46,157 bases of DNA from Comamonadaceae bacterium (lineage in GTDB: Bacteria; Pseudomonadota; Gammaproteobacteria; Burkholderiales; Burkholderiaceae_C): the NCBI GenBank assembly GCA_947373605.1, contig CANBYM010000010.1, positions 1 through 46,157 of the forward strand, written 5' to 3'. The notes under the pieces were generated by a model. The model searched no databases, was not told the DNA's origin, and was given only the letters and a program-made list of their open reading frames with translations. Shown one piece after another: positions 1 to 9,085 of the stretch. The position numbers were made by a program, and so were the translations under genes. Within the stretch, counting starts at the first letter, position 1; every line of letters starts with the position of its first letter.

Positions 1-82
1 AGCCCTGTGTTTGCAGCATTTCTTTGGCGTGGGCTAGGGTTGTGCCCAGTAGGCGCTCACCGCCCAGCATACGCGCGATCTC
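1..82 (-). pseudogene. recN: Diverged recN 3'-end fragment at the window edge
   Basis: Read on the minus strand from about base 82 to base 2, this stretch encodes 27 residues starting [20 protein letters not shown]. They match the C-terminus of the complete RecN encoded at 2655-4304 at about 20 of 27 positions, while many codons differ synonymously. It is therefore not a copy of that gene but a diverged homologue. It joins directly onto the truncated greB frame, one frame out. The window ends before a stop codon is reached. It could be a real rearrangement, a second recN, or a chimeric assembly join with a related genome; the sequence alone cannot decide. Confidence 0.7.
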
Positions 83-428
83 CGGTGGCTCCGAAGAATA
101 TCTGGGTGTTGCCATGGTGCAAGGTGGGGTCGACGACCACGGCAATCTCCAGCCGTTTGGTAAGAAAGCGGATGCGCCGGTCAATCTCGCGCAAGCGCTT
201 TTTGCCGTACAGGTAGTCACCGTTTTCCGAGCGGTCGCCGTTGCTGGCTGCCCAGTGCACCACGTCAACGACTTTAGGGCGCTCGTTGTCGATCAAGTCC
301 AGAAGCTCGTCGCGCAAAGCTGCGTAGCCTGCAGGCGTGATGTAGTTCTTGCCACCCGCGGGCAAGTCGGGCAACTGCAACTCGTCATCGTCCGCGTCGT
401 CTGACTCTTTGGTGAAAGCCTTGCTCAT
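57..428 (-). CDS. greB: Transcription elongation factor GreB, truncated
   Basis: GreB binds in the RNA polymerase secondary channel and promotes cleavage of backtracked transcripts. The N-terminal coiled-coil half is clear: an acidic start, then YITPAGYAALRDELLDL and WAASNGDRSENGDYLYGKKR, which carries the acidic loop of the Gre fingertip, then the helix REIDRRIRFLTKRL. Homology reaches IFFGAT near residue 115 (base 84). After that there are only eight unrelated residues and a stop, so the C-terminal FKBP-like domain of the roughly 160-190-residue family is missing. From that point another frame matches the end of RecN. The gene lies downstream of two tRNA genes on the same strand, behind a hairpin. 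The identity of the N-terminal part is firm; whether the truncation exists in the organism is uncertain. Confidence 0.85.
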   Translation of the reverse strand: MSKAFTKESDDADDDELQLPDLPAGGKNYITPAGYAALRDELLDLIDNERPKVVDVVHWAASNGDRSENGDYLYGKKRLREIDRRIRFLTKRLEIAVVVDPTLHHGNTQIFFGATGDRAYAGR

Positions 429-459
429 CGCTCACGTCTTTTAAAAGCTGCATAAGAAA

Positions 460-489
460 AAGGCCTGCAACTTTGCAGTTGCAGGCCTT
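460..489 (-). terminator. Hairpin terminator after the tRNA pair
   Basis: A perfect 13-bp stem (AAGGCCTGCAACT, loop TTGC, AGTTGCAGGCCTT) lies just downstream of tRNA-Arg on the minus strand and is followed by TTTTC. Position and shape fit an intrinsic terminator for the tRNA transcript ahead of greB. Confidence 0.8.
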
Positions 490-496
490 TACTTTT

Positions 497-573
497 TGGT
501 GCGGCTGGCAGGAATTGAACCCACGACCCCTTGGTTCGTAGCCAAGTACTCTATCCAACTGAGCTACAGCCGC
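497..573 (-). tRNA. tRNA-Arg (anticodon ACG)
   Basis: On the minus strand a complete cloverleaf begins GCGGCTGTAGCTCAG and ends CAGCCGC-A-CCA, with the CCA encoded. The anticodon stem CTTGG/CCAAG encloses loop CTACGAA, giving ACG. The D-loop (AGCTCAGTTGG) and T-loop (GTTCAAT) are normal. It lies 27 bases downstream of the CAU tRNA and is probably co-transcribed with it. Confidence 0.96.
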
Positions 574-600
574 TAAGCTTCATAGTCTAACACAAAATGA

Positions 601-677
601 TGGTAGGGCGTGAGTGACTTGAACACTCGACCAAAGGATTATGAGTCCTCTGCTCTAACCAACTGAGCTAACGCCCC
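601..677 (-). tRNA. tRNA with CAU anticodon (Met elongator or Ile2)
   Basis: The minus-strand cloverleaf begins GGGGCGTTAGCTCAG and ends ACGCCCT-A-CCA with CCA encoded. The stem AGGA/TCCT encloses loop CTCATAA, giving anticodon CAT. The first acceptor pair would be G-U. The anticodon-arm and variable-loop text (ACTCATAAT, then TTGGTC) is closer to what I remember of tRNA-Ile2, which carries lysidine, than of elongator Met, but I cannot settle this by eye. It follows hrcA by 38 bases. Confidence 0.93.
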
Positions 678-690
678 AACCGAATCGATG

Positions 691-719
691 ATTGTACGGG
701 CTTGCGGCGGTCGTTTTAT
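691..719 (-). promoter_or_regulatory. Possible promoter of the tRNA pair
   Basis: On the minus strand TACAAT (691-696) lies 13 bases before the first base of the CAU tRNA, a good -10 spacing. The matching -35 region, around 714-719, is only weakly conserved and overlaps the stop of hrcA. This is inferred from spacing. Confidence 0.4.
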
Positions 720-1720
720 TTGTGGTGGCTCAGCGCGTTGCTGACCAGCTTGGAAGTAATGTCCACGATTTGAATCATGCGGTCGTAGGCCATGCGGGTG
801 GGGCCGATAACGCCCAGTGTGCCCACAATTTTGCCGTCCACCTCATAAGGACTGCTGACGATAGACAGGTCTTCAAAGGGCACGACCTGACTCTCACCGC
901 CGATAAAAATACGTACGCCTTCGGCCTGCCCTGCGATATCGAGCAGGCGCATGAGCTGTGCCTTTTGTTCGAACAGGTCAAAGGCGCGGCGCAGGTGGCC
1001 CATGTCGCTGGAAAAATCCGATACCGACAGCAGGTTGCGCTCACCGGCAATGACGACTTCATCCTGCGCTTCTGTCATGGCCTCGGAACTGACGTTCACC
1101 GCCGCCTGCATCAGGCTGGCAATTTCCGAGCGCAGACTCTCAACCTCGCCCAGCAAACGCTCGCGCACCTGATCGATATCCAGCCCCACGTAGTTGCTGT
1201 TCAAAAAATTGGCAGCTTCTACAAGTTGCACCTGGGTGTAGTCCACTTCGGTGTAGATGACGCGGTTTTGCACGTCGCCATCGGGCGAGACGATGATGAC
1301 CAGCAATCGTTTTTCCGACAGGCGCAAAAATTCCATGTGCCTGAAAACCGAAGTGCGGCGCGGCGCAATCACCACGCCTACAAACTGCGACAGGTTGGAC
1401 AATAAATTGGCCGCGTTGGAAATGACCTTTTGCGGCTGGTCCGGCGCAAGGCTATGTGACGCGTATTGCCCGGTCTGCACGGTGAGCATAGTGTCCACAA
1501 ACAGGCGGTACCCGCGTGCGGTGGGAATGCGCCCGGCGGAGGTGTGTGGGCTGACAATCAGGCCCAACTCTTCCAGGTCAGACATGACGTTGCGTATGGT
1601 GGCCGGTGACAGTTCAAGACCGGACGCCTTTGATAACGTGCGACTACCCACCGGCTGTCCGTCGGCAATGTAGCGTTCGACCAGCGCTTTAAGCAACAAC
1701 TTGGATCGATCATCGAGCAT
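716..1720 (-). CDS. hrcA: Heat-inducible transcription repressor HrcA
   Basis: HrcA represses heat-shock operons such as groESL by binding CIRCE operators. The 334-residue product has the usual N-terminal winged helix ([19 protein letters not shown], then [17 protein letters not shown] and [16 protein letters not shown]), followed by the GAF-like and dimerisation regions ending near [14 protein letters not shown]. Its length is normal for the family. The ATG start at 1720 immediately precedes the conserved helix. It is divergent from nadK with only 28 bases between starts, so their promoters must overlap each other or the coding sequences. I saw no CIRCE element beside it, so autoregulation through CIRCE is not supported here. 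Confidence 0.97.
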   Translation of the reverse strand: MLDDRSKLLLKALVERYIADGQPVGSRTLSKASGLELSPATIRNVMSDLEELGLIVSPHTSAGRIPTARGYRLFVDTMLTVQTGQYASHSLAPDQPQKVISNAANLLSNLSQFVGVVIAPRRTSVFRHMEFLRLSEKRLLVIIVSPDGDVQNRVIYTEVDYTQVQLVEAANFLNSNYVGLDIDQVRERLLGEVESLRSEIASLMQAAVNVSSEAMTEAQDEVVIAGERNLLSVSDFSSDMGHLRRAFDLFEQKAQLMRLLDIAGQAEGVRIFIGGESQVVPFEDLSIVSSPYEVDGKIVGTLGVIGPTRMAYDRMIQIVDITSKLVSNALSHHK

Positions 1721-1748
1721 CGGGACATTTTAGTGATGTAATTTGCGA

Positions 1749-2651
1749 ATGAAGTCCAAGAATCACTTTCCGCAAGTAGCGCTCATTGGCAAGTACCAAT
1801 CCACGGCCAGTGGAGCGGGTGGTGCATCGTCGCGCCAGGCGCTGGACGAGATCGCCCACTTCCTGATGGACCAGGGGTGCGATGTGGTGCTGGAGTCTGA
1901 AACAGCGTCCAACATGGGCCTGTCAAGCTACACGGCGATAGACGTTACGGAGATCGGAAAATCTTGCGACCTGGGTCTGGTGGTGGGAGGCGACGGTACC
2001 ATGCTGGGCATAGGGCGCCAGCTGGCGCCCTACAAAGTGCCGCTGATCGGCATTAACCAGGGTCGTTTGGGATTCATTACCGACATTCCCTTTGACAATT
2101 ACAAAAAGACGCTCAAGCCCATGCTGGCCGGGGCTTATGAGGAAGATGCGCGCAGCCTGATGCATGGCCGGGTAATGCGCGACGGCGAATGCGTGTTTAC
2201 TGCGCTAGCGATGAATGATGTTGTCGTTAACCGGGGCGCGACCTCTGGCATGGTGGAGTTGCGTGTTGAGGTGGACGGGCACTTTGTGGCTAACCAGCGT
2301 GCCGACGGCCTGATCATTTGCACCCCCACCGGTTCAACGGCATATTCCCTGTCGGCAGGCGGACCCCTGATGCACCCCGCCATTGACGGCTGGGTCATGG
2401 TGCCGATTGCACCACATACTTTATCAAACCGGCCTATCGTATTGGCCAATGCAGCAGAAGTCGCCATTGAAATTGTGGCCGGTCGCGATGCCAGCGCCAA
2501 CTTTGACATGCAAGGCCTGGCCTCGCTGATGCATGGGGATCGCATCGTGGTGACACGCTCAGAGCACAAGGTGCGGTTTTTGCACCCCAAGGGCTGGAGT
2601 TACTTTGATACCCTGCGCCAGAAAATGCACTGGAATGAAGGAGTGGCTTAA
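1749..2651 (+). CDS. nadK: NAD kinase
   Basis: NadK phosphorylates NAD to NADP in the cytosol. The 300-residue product has the signature GGDGT near residues 80-84, the GINQGRLGF segment, the MNDVVV motif that contacts the nicotinamide nucleotide, and the [15 protein letters not shown] loop. I chose the ATG at 1749 rather than the in-frame TTG at 1743 because the family starts just before the first beta strand. The stop is followed three bases later by recN, so the two are probably co-transcribed, as in many betaproteobacteria. No abnormality was seen. Confidence 0.96.
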   Translation: MKSKNHFPQVALIGKYQSTASGAGGASSRQALDEIAHFLMDQGCDVVLESETASNMGLSSYTAIDVTEIGKSCDLGLVVGGDGTMLGIGRQLAPYKVPLIGINQGRLGFITDIPFDNYKKTLKPMLAGAYEEDARSLMHGRVMRDGECVFTALAMNDVVVNRGATSGMVELRVEVDGHFVANQRADGLIICTPTGSTAYSLSAGGPLMHPAIDGWVMVPIAPHTLSNRPIVLANAAEVAIEIVAGRDASANFDMQGLASLMHGDRIVVTRSEHKVRFLHPKGWSYFDTLRQKMHWNEGVA

Positions 2652-2654
2652 GCC

Positions 2655-4304
2655 ATGGCACTCAGAAGAATTGTCCTTCGGGACTTTGTCATCGTCAGCG
2701 AATTGGAGCTTGACCTGTCCGAAGGGTTTACCGTTCTGACAGGCGAGACAGGCGCAGGAAAATCCATCCTGATTGATGCCTTGCAACTTGTAACCGGCGC
2801 GCGGGCGGATACCGGTGTCATTCGCGAAGGAGCAGCGCGCACCGATGTCAGCGCCGAATTTGACAACCCTGCCCCCCTCAAAAGCATGCTGATTGAAGCC
2901 GGATTCGACCCCTGTGACACACTTCTATTGCGTCGCACCGTGGATACGCAGGGGAAAAGCCGCGCATGGGTCAATGGCAGCCCCGCAACCGCGCAGCAGT
3001 TGCGGGCACTCGGGGAACACCTGCTGGACATTCACGGGCAGCACGCTTGGCAAAGCCTGACCCGCCCGGACGCTGTGCGCGGCCTGCTTGATGCGTATGC
3101 ACAGGTTTCCACCGCAGCGCTCACAGCACTTTGGACGGAGTGGCGAAAAGCGCAAGCGGCGCTGGATAAAGCGCGCGCCACACAGGACTCGTTGCAAATT
3201 GAACGCGAGCGACTAGCATGGCAGATCGGTGAGTTGGACAAGCTCAACCCGCTTGCCGATGAGTGGGAAACGCTCAACACCCAACACAGCCGTCTGGCCA
3301 ATGGCCAGACACTTCTCGATGCTGCCAACACCACTGTCGAAATTCTGGAAGAAGCTGAAAACAATGCCTTGCAGGCGCTCAATAGCGCTTTGGGCCAACT
3401 GCAAAGCCAAGTCCATCTGGAAGCGGCGTTCAAAGAGCCCGTGGATATTTTGGCCTCCAGCATTGCGCAAGTGGAGGATGCGGTACACACCTTGCGCAGT
3501 TACGCCCGTCGCGCTGACCTGGACCCCGAGCGACTAGCCGAACTGGATGAGCGCATGACGCTCTGGATGTCGCTGGCGCGGCGCTACAAGCGCAACCCGC
3601 AGGACTTGCCTGCGCTGCTTCAAAGTTGGCAGGATGAGCTTTTACAACTTGATGCCGCAGCAGACCTTGACGGGCTTCAGGCGCTGCACAACAAAGCACA
3701 CGCGGCATTCCTGGCAGAGGCCAAAGCCATATCCAAATTGCGATCCAAGGCAGCGCCCAAACTCGCCAAATCCATCACGCAAGCCATGCAAGGCTTGGGC
3801 ATGCAAGGCGGGCAGTTTGAAGTGCAGTTGGAGACCTTGGCTGAGCCTATGCAAAGCGGCCTGGAGGATATTCAGTTTCTGGCTGCGGGACACGCGGGCA
3901 GCACTCCAAGGCCGGTGGGCAAGGTGGCTTCCGGCGGGGAACTCTCGCGCATGGCGCTGGCAATTGCGGTAACCACGAGCCAACTCGGCACTGCCGGAAC
4001 TTTGATTTTTGACGAAGTGGATTCCGGCGTCGGCGGGGCCGTGGCCGAAACCGTGGGTCGACTGATGAAGCAACTCGGCGTAGACCGGCAGGTGCTTGCC
4101 GTAACCCATTTGCCGCAGGTAGCTGCCTGCGCGGATCACCACCTGGTGGTGTCTAAACACCTTCAAGGCGCGACAACCTTAAGTACGGTTAGCAATGTGA
4201 GCGGTGAGCAGCGCGTGGGTGAGGTTGCCCGCATGCTGGGCGGTGAAAAGCTCTCAGGAACTACGCTGGCGCATGCCAAAGAAATGTTGCAATCCTGTGC
4301 CTGA
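2655..4304 (+). CDS. recN: DNA repair protein RecN
   Basis: RecN is an SMC-like ATPase that acts early in double-strand break repair. The 549-residue product has an N-terminal Walker A (GETGAGKS, residues 30-37), a long coiled-coil middle rich in leucine, glutamate and glutamine, and the C-terminal ATPase half with the ABC signature [10 protein letters not shown], Walker [11 protein letters not shown] and the switch segment [12 protein letters not shown]. Length matches the family. Its last residues ([20 protein letters not shown]) are the segment that appears in diverged form at the left edge of the window. It probably shares a transcript with nadK and with rapZ. Confidence 0.97.
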   Translation: MALRRIVLRDFVIVSELELDLSEGFTVLTGETGAGKSILIDALQLVTGARADTGVIREGAARTDVSAEFDNPAPLKSMLIEAGFDPCDTLLLRRTVDTQGKSRAWVNGSPATAQQLRALGEHLLDIHGQHAWQSLTRPDAVRGLLDAYAQVSTAALTALWTEWRKAQAALDKARATQDSLQIERERLAWQIGELDKLNPLADEWETLNTQHSRLANGQTLLDAANTTVEILEEAENNALQALNSALGQLQSQVHLEAAFKEPVDILASSIAQVEDAVHTLRSYARRADLDPERLAELDERMTLWMSLARRYKRNPQDLPALLQSWQDELLQLDAAADLDGLQALHNKAHAAFLAEAKAISKLRSKAAPKLAKSITQAMQGLGMQGGQFEVQLETLAEPMQSGLEDIQFLAAGHAGSTPRPVGKVASGGELSRMALAIAVTTSQLGTAGTLIFDEVDSGVGGAVAETVGRLMKQLGVDRQVLAVTHLPQVAACADHHLVVSKHLQGATTLSTVSNVSGEQRVGEVARMLGGEKLSGTTLAHAKEMLQSCA

Positions 4305-4329
4305 ATCAATGACCCTTGAGACAACCCCT

Positions 4330-5199
4330 ATGGAAATAGTGCTGATCACCGGCATGTCGGGCTCCGGCAAATCGGTTGCGCTGCACGCGCTGGAAGATGC
4401 GGGCTTCTACTGTGTAGACAACCTGCCGCCGGAACTGCTACTGCCCTTTGTCGAGCTGGAAGCGAAGCACAATGCCAACCGCCTGGCGATTGCCATGGAT
4501 GTGCGCAGCGCGTCCTCATTGCCGCAAGTGCCGCAACAGCTTGACGCACTTCGCCAGCGTGGCATGGTGGTCAAACCCCTGTTTCTGGATGCAACGACTG
4601 ACACGCTGGTGCGGCGCTATTCCGAAACACGCCGCAAGCACCCGCTCTCGCAAGGTGAGCCCGGTGAGGGTGCTCTTGAGGAGCGGCGCGCGCTCACCGA
4701 CGCCATCGAACTGGAGCGCGAATTGTTGGGCGCATTGCGTGAACAGGCCCATGTGATTGACTCCAGCATGATCCGCTCTGCCCAGTTGCAAAGCTTTGTG
4801 AAGTCCCTGGTATCCGCGCCCGGCAGACAGCTCACACTGGTTTTCGAATCATTTGCCTTCAAGCGCGGTGTACCCAGCGATGCCGACTTTATGTTTGACG
4901 TGCGCATGCTGCCCAACCCGCATTACGAGCCGGGCCTCAAAGTGCTCACGGGACGCGATCAGGCAGTGATTGAATTCTTGAAAATTCAACCCGACGTTCA
5001 GCGCATGCTGACTCAGGTCGGTGAATTTATCGACAGCTGGCTTGAAGACCTGGTGCGCGATCACCGCAGCTACGTTACGGTGGCCATCGGTTGCACCGGA
5101 GGACAACACCGCTCGGTCTATCTGGTCGAGCAATTGGCCAAGCGCTTTTCTGACCAGTGGGTCACGCTAAAACGTCACCGCGAGATAGACGCACATTAA
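4330..5199 (+). CDS. rapZ: RNase adapter / nucleotide-binding protein RapZ
   Basis: The RapZ/YvcJ family binds nucleotides. In enterobacteria it guides RNase E to the small RNA GlmZ and so controls amino-sugar synthesis; that role is unproven here. Visible features are the Walker A GMSGSGKS right after the start, the segment [13 protein letters not shown], and the C-terminal domain with [10 protein letters not shown]. The ATG at 4330 gives MEIVLITG, as in family members; an in-frame ATG at 4309 would add seven residues. It lies 25 bases after recN. Its stop overlaps the convergent stop of mutY by four bases, with no room for a separate terminator. Confidence 0.93.
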   Translation: MEIVLITGMSGSGKSVALHALEDAGFYCVDNLPPELLLPFVELEAKHNANRLAIAMDVRSASSLPQVPQQLDALRQRGMVVKPLFLDATTDTLVRRYSETRRKHPLSQGEPGEGALEERRALTDAIELERELLGALREQAHVIDSSMIRSAQLQSFVKSLVSAPGRQLTLVFESFAFKRGVPSDADFMFDVRMLPNPHYEPGLKVLTGRDQAVIEFLKIQPDVQRMLTQVGEFIDSWLEDLVRDHRSYVTVAIGCTGGQHRSVYLVEQLAKRFSDQWVTLKRHREIDAH

Positions 5200-6242
5200 T
5201 CGCGTTCCAGCAATTTTCTGACCGGCGCGGGCAGCCCTAAAGCCAGCCACTCGTCACCACCCACCCACCGGCCTTTCGACCATTGCAATTGCGGATCATC
5301 CAATTCCAGTCGCCAAGGGTGCAAATGCAAGTCCTTGTGGGTTAACACGTGCACAAAGGGCGCCTGGCACACCAATGAATTTTGGAGATGTTGGGGAACG
5401 ACCGCGCGCAGCGCCTCTTCCGAATCAAACAATGGCAGGCAATGCAGTCCTGCCCAAACGCCGGGTACGGGACGCTTACTCAACCATACATCACCGTTGC
5501 TGCAACGCGCCTCCAACAACCAGAGTGACTGACTACTTCGCTTTAATTTACGGGTACGAACGGGGTATCGCTGCGGATCGCCACCATCGCGTGCAATGCA
5601 CATCGGCGCCACCGGACACAACAGACACTGCGGCTTTTTAGGGCTGCATACCCCGGCACCCAAGTCCATCATGCCCTGCGTATAACGGGCCATCGTCTCT
5701 TGCGTGGCCCCCTTGGCGGGGATTAGTTCGGTCGCCAGTTGCCACATTATCTTTTCATTGGCAGAGAGAGCCAGGTCTTTATCAAATCCGCGCACGCGCG
5801 CCACAACCCGCTTCACATTGGCGTCCAGTATGGCAACCCGTTCGCCGAAGCAAATGGACGAAATGGCAGACGCAGTGGAGCGTCCAATGCCGGGCAGGGC
5901 TTCCAGCGTTTGCGCGTCGCTCGGAAATTTTCCTTCGTACAAGGCCAAAATTTGCTTTGCGCAAAGGTGCAAGTTTCGGGCGCGGCTGTAATACCCCAGT
6001 CCGCTCCACAGGCCCATCACCTCATCCTGGGTTCCGTTTGCAAGCGAGGCGACATCCGGAAAGCGTGCTAAAAAACGCGCAAAGTAGCCTTTGACCGTGG
6101 CAACCTGGGTTTGCTGCAGCATGATCTCCGACAGCCACACCTTGTAGGGGTCGCGCGTGTTTTGCCATGGCAGGTCGTTTCGACCATGCTGCTTTTGCCA
6201 CGCCACCAGTTGGTCAGCAAACCCCTCAAACGGGTCAGGCAA
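5196..6242 (-). CDS. mutY: Adenine DNA glycosylase MutY
   Basis: MutY removes adenine mispaired with 8-oxoguanine. The 348-residue protein shows the catalytic glutamate (E39 in [12 protein letters not shown]), the helix-hairpin-helix [12 protein letters not shown], the catalytic aspartate (D140 in [10 protein letters not shown]), and the four cysteines of the iron-sulfur cluster at 199, 206, 209 and 215. A C-terminal NUDIX-like recognition domain follows ([26 protein letters not shown]). It begins three bases after the stop of the dynamin-like gene, which follows mutM, so two enzymes of the 8-oxoguanine (GO) repair system probably share a transcript. Confidence 0.97.
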   Translation of the reverse strand: MPDPFEGFADQLVAWQKQHGRNDLPWQNTRDPYKVWLSEIMLQQTQVATVKGYFARFLARFPDVASLANGTQDEVMGLWSGLGYYSRARNLHLCAKQILALYEGKFPSDAQTLEALPGIGRSTASAISSICFGERVAILDANVKRVVARVRGFDKDLALSANEKIMWQLATELIPAKGATQETMARYTQGMMDLGAGVCSPKKPQCLLCPVAPMCIARDGGDPQRYPVRTRKLKRSSQSLWLLEARCSNGDVWLSKRPVPGVWAGLHCLPLFDSEEALRAVVPQHLQNSLVCQAPFVHVLTHKDLHLHPWRLELDDPQLQWSKGRWVGGDEWLALGLPAPVRKLLERD

Positions 6243-6244
6243 GC

Positions 6245-8200
6245 TCAGGCGATCTCCAGATCAAGCGCGCTAACACTTTCATGGTTGGCGGTAATCAAAT
6301 AGGAAGTGAGTTCGGTCAACTTAATTTCCAGCTGGTCAATCGCACGCTCTTGCTTTGCCACGTCTTCCAATCGCTCCTGCAGGCCACCGGTTGCCTGCTG
6401 AATTCGGTCTATGGCCTCAATACGGCGTGCAAAATTGCGACGGCGCTCGCGCAACTGCGCATCCAGTTGCGCAGCAGCGGATTTACTCCACAGCTCCACG
6501 TCCGCCAAAGCCGACTCGTGTACCGCACGCAAGCGGGTGGACAACGCTCGCACCAGCCGATCCGCAAATTCAGGCTGCGCCAGCTTAAACACGTTGCTGA
6601 TGCCAAGGTATTGCAAGTGGCTGCGCTCGGCCAGTTCAAGGTCTTTGAGGTAGATATCAAGCTGTGGCTCGTTGATCGACTGCAACGAGAACCCGTATTC
6701 CGCATTCAATTGCTTGAAGGTGGCAGTCAACATAGTCTGAATGTCTGCACTCAGGCTCTGCACCTTGTCCATGTTGGCGCGTAAGCGTTCGAAGGTTTCT
6801 CCGTAGGCTCTTTTGACGCCCAACTTGAGGCCCTTTTGCATTAGCGCATCGGTGAGTTGCGCCATTTCCCCCTTGAGTGCCCTGGCGCTCAAAATCGCAA
6901 ATATTTCCTTGAGCAACTTCAGGTGGACCGAGCGCACCGCATGAATTTTTGCGCCGCCCAAATCGAACTCTGCCTGCTCCTGCGAAATGCGAGAGCGCAT
7001 GTGTTTGATGACCGACACATTTTTGCCCTGAAGACCTTTGAGCTCGACCGTTTGCTCGGTCAAATCGCGCTTGCGGATGTTGATGACGCGGCCGGTCTCG
7101 TTGCGCAGGTCGGTAACGCCGGTATGCATGGCCGCACGCAATATGCGTTGGCGCTCTTCAAGCACACCCACGCCTAAAGCGTCCTCCAGCATGGACAGGC
7201 AGCTCTTTTGCAACAGGTCGACATCGTCCGTTACCTTGCCTACCAGGCCTTTTTGAGCGGACACCGCAATCACCCTCTTGGCGTCGATGCCCAAAATCTC
7301 CGCGGTGCTGGCCTTTTGGCGGTCAATCTGTGCTTGAATTTGTTCATCCGAGCTGAGTTCGTCCCACAAGGAGTCAATCTTGTTGAGAACCACCAACCGC
7401 GCATCGGTATCACCGGATTCAGGCATTAAATGTTCGCGCCAGATGGCCAGGTCGGATTTGGTCACACCGGTATCGGCACCCAAAATAAATACGACGGCGT
7501 GCGCCTGCGGAATCAGGCTGACCGTCAACTCAGGTTCAGCACCGATCGCATTTAATCCGGGTGTATCCAAAATCACCAAACCTTGCTTGAGCAGCGGATG
7601 TGCAATATTGATCAATGCATGGCGCCATTTGGGCACCTCCACCATCCCTTGCGCATCGATAAGCGGGTTGTCCTCGGCCGCCTGATTATTCCAAAAACCA
7701 AGCGCGCGGGCTTCATCCTGTGTCACCTTGCGGGTCTGCGCCACCATTTCCAGCGAGGAAGCCAGTTGTTGCGGATTGTTCACGTCCAGATCAACGCGCA
7801 CCCACTTTTCGGGAACCATGCGCCACTCCATCAGCGCCTGTGGCTGAAGCCGGGTTTCAATGGGCAACAGGCGCAGACATGGCGGCACATCCGCGTCGTA
7901 ACCCATTTCTGTCGGGCACATAGTGGTGCGTCCGGCGCTGGCCGGCATGATGCGCCGACCATAACCGGCGAAAAAAATCGCGTTAATCATTTCGGATTTT
8001 CCGCGGGAGAACTCGGCCACAAAGGCCACCATGACTTTGTCCGTGCGCACTTGCGACTCCAGCCGCTTTAAGCGCTCTTCTACGGCCGCGTCCAGCAGGT
8101 CATGGTCCTTAAGCCACTGCGCGAGCAACTTTAAGCGCAGCGCAAATTCGCGGCGCCATGCGCCATGTTGGTCCAATTGATCGTTGAAAGTAGTAGCCAC
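6245..8200 (-). CDS. Bacterial dynamin-family GTPase
   Basis: The 651-residue product has dynamin-type GTPase motifs: a P-loop variant EFSRGKSE (residues 63-70), a threonine-containing G2 region near TTMCPTE, DTPG (212-215) and NKID (273-276). A long helical stalk-like region rich in charged residues follows. No clear membrane helix was seen. Such proteins usually act on membranes, but the role of this subgroup is unknown. A longer frame opens at 8455 but lies inside mutM. The GTG at 8200, preceded by GGGGGA and starting VATTFNDQ, is more plausible. It sits between mutM (49 bases upstream) and mutY (3 bases downstream), so it is probably co-expressed with DNA repair genes. Confidence 0.85.
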   Translation of the reverse strand: MATTFNDQLDQHGAWRREFALRLKLLAQWLKDHDLLDAAVEERLKRLESQVRTDKVMVAFVAEFSRGKSEMINAIFFAGYGRRIMPASAGRTTMCPTEMGYDADVPPCLRLLPIETRLQPQALMEWRMVPEKWVRVDLDVNNPQQLASSLEMVAQTRKVTQDEARALGFWNNQAAEDNPLIDAQGMVEVPKWRHALINIAHPLLKQGLVILDTPGLNAIGAEPELTVSLIPQAHAVVFILGADTGVTKSDLAIWREHLMPESGDTDARLVVLNKIDSLWDELSSDEQIQAQIDRQKASTAEILGIDAKRVIAVSAQKGLVGKVTDDVDLLQKSCLSMLEDALGVGVLEERQRILRAAMHTGVTDLRNETGRVINIRKRDLTEQTVELKGLQGKNVSVIKHMRSRISQEQAEFDLGGAKIHAVRSVHLKLLKEIFAILSARALKGEMAQLTDALMQKGLKLGVKRAYGETFERLRANMDKVQSLSADIQTMLTATFKQLNAEYGFSLQSINEPQLDIYLKDLELAERSHLQYLGISNVFKLAQPEFADRLVRALSTRLRAVHESALADVELWSKSAAAQLDAQLRERRRNFARRIEAIDRIQQATGGLQERLEDVAKQERAIDQLEIKLTELTSYLITANHESVSALDLEIA

Positions 8201-8249
8201 GCGTCCCCCGGGTAAGCGGTCAATATAGCATCGCAAGCGCGCCTGCGAG

Positions 8250-9065
8250 TCAAGGTTTTTGACATAGCGGGCAGAAAAACGTCGAGCGTTGCCCCTGCCG
8301 AATTGCCTTAATGGTACTTGCGCAGATCCTGCAAGCATGCCCGGAGCGGCCATAGACGTTGGCTTCCAGTTGAAAATAACCGGACTCGCCCTGCGCATTG
8401 GAAAAGTCCCGCAAGGTGCTTCCGCCCTTCTCCACCGCGCGTGAAAGCACATCAAAAATGGCCTTGTGAAGCCTCATCAGACGCGGACGGCTCAGGCGAT
8501 TGGCCTTGGTGGTGGGGCGTATACCGGCTAAAAACAGTGCTTCGGACGCATAAATGTTGCCCACTCCCACGACCACATCCCCTGCAAGCAACACCTGCTT
8601 AATGGGCGCTTTGCGTTTCGCCAACGCCTCATGAAATACTTTGAAATCGAATTCACGACCCAGCGGCTCAACGCCCAGATGACCCAAAAGCTTGCGTGCC
8701 ACTGGGTCACTTTCGCCGGAGGCATAGACGACAGCCCCAAACCGCCGCGGGTCATTCAAGCGCAAAGTGCCCAAATCTGTGACCAAGTCGAAATGGTCGT
8801 GAACTCCCGGCGATGGCAGATTCTTATTGAAGATGACACTGCCCGACATTCCCAGGTGCACCAGCAACAAGCCTTCACTCATGTCCAGCAGCAGATACTT
8901 GCCCCGCCGCCGCACGCGCAACACGGTTTTCCCGGTCAGTGCCATCGGTTCTAAGCCCAATGGCCAACGAAGTGGCTTGCCCATCCGGGCAGACAACACT
9001 GTCCCACCCGCAATTGCATCGGCAAAACTAAGGCGGGTAACTTCGACCTCGGGCAACTCTGGCAT
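8250..9065 (-). CDS. mutM: Formamidopyrimidine-DNA glycosylase
   Basis: MutM (Fpg) excises 8-oxoguanine and ring-opened purines and cuts the abasic site. The 271-residue product starts MPELPEVEV, so the catalytic N-terminal proline and glutamate are in place. The conserved lysine lies in GKPLRWPL or [16 protein letters not shown], the helix-two-turn-helix region contains [12 protein letters not shown], and the C-terminal zinc finger has CRIC and CPLC cysteine pairs. Length is normal. The gene is divergent from the TPR gene, with 20 bases between starts. It is the first gene of the mutM–GTPase–mutY run. Confidence 0.97.
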   Translation of the reverse strand: MPELPEVEVTRLSFADAIAGGTVLSARMGKPLRWPLGLEPMALTGKTVLRVRRRGKYLLLDMSEGLLLVHLGMSGSVIFNKNLPSPGVHDHFDLVTDLGTLRLNDPRRFGAVVYASGESDPVARKLLGHLGVEPLGREFDFKVFHEALAKRKAPIKQVLLAGDVVVGVGNIYASEALFLAGIRPTTKANRLSRPRLMRLHKAIFDVLSRAVEKGGSTLRDFSNAQGESGYFQLEANVYGRSGHACRICASTIKAIRQGQRSTFFCPLCQKP

Positions 9066-9085
9066 GGTTGGATTATTATGGACCG

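Noticed and set aside
1721..1748. Possible CIRCE operator beside hrcA
   Set aside because: No TTAGCACTC/GAGTGCTAA inverted repeat is present.
8201..8455. N-terminal extension of the dynamin-like GTPase
   Set aside because: It lies largely within mutM in another frame; the GTG at 8200 with a good ribosome-binding site is a better start.
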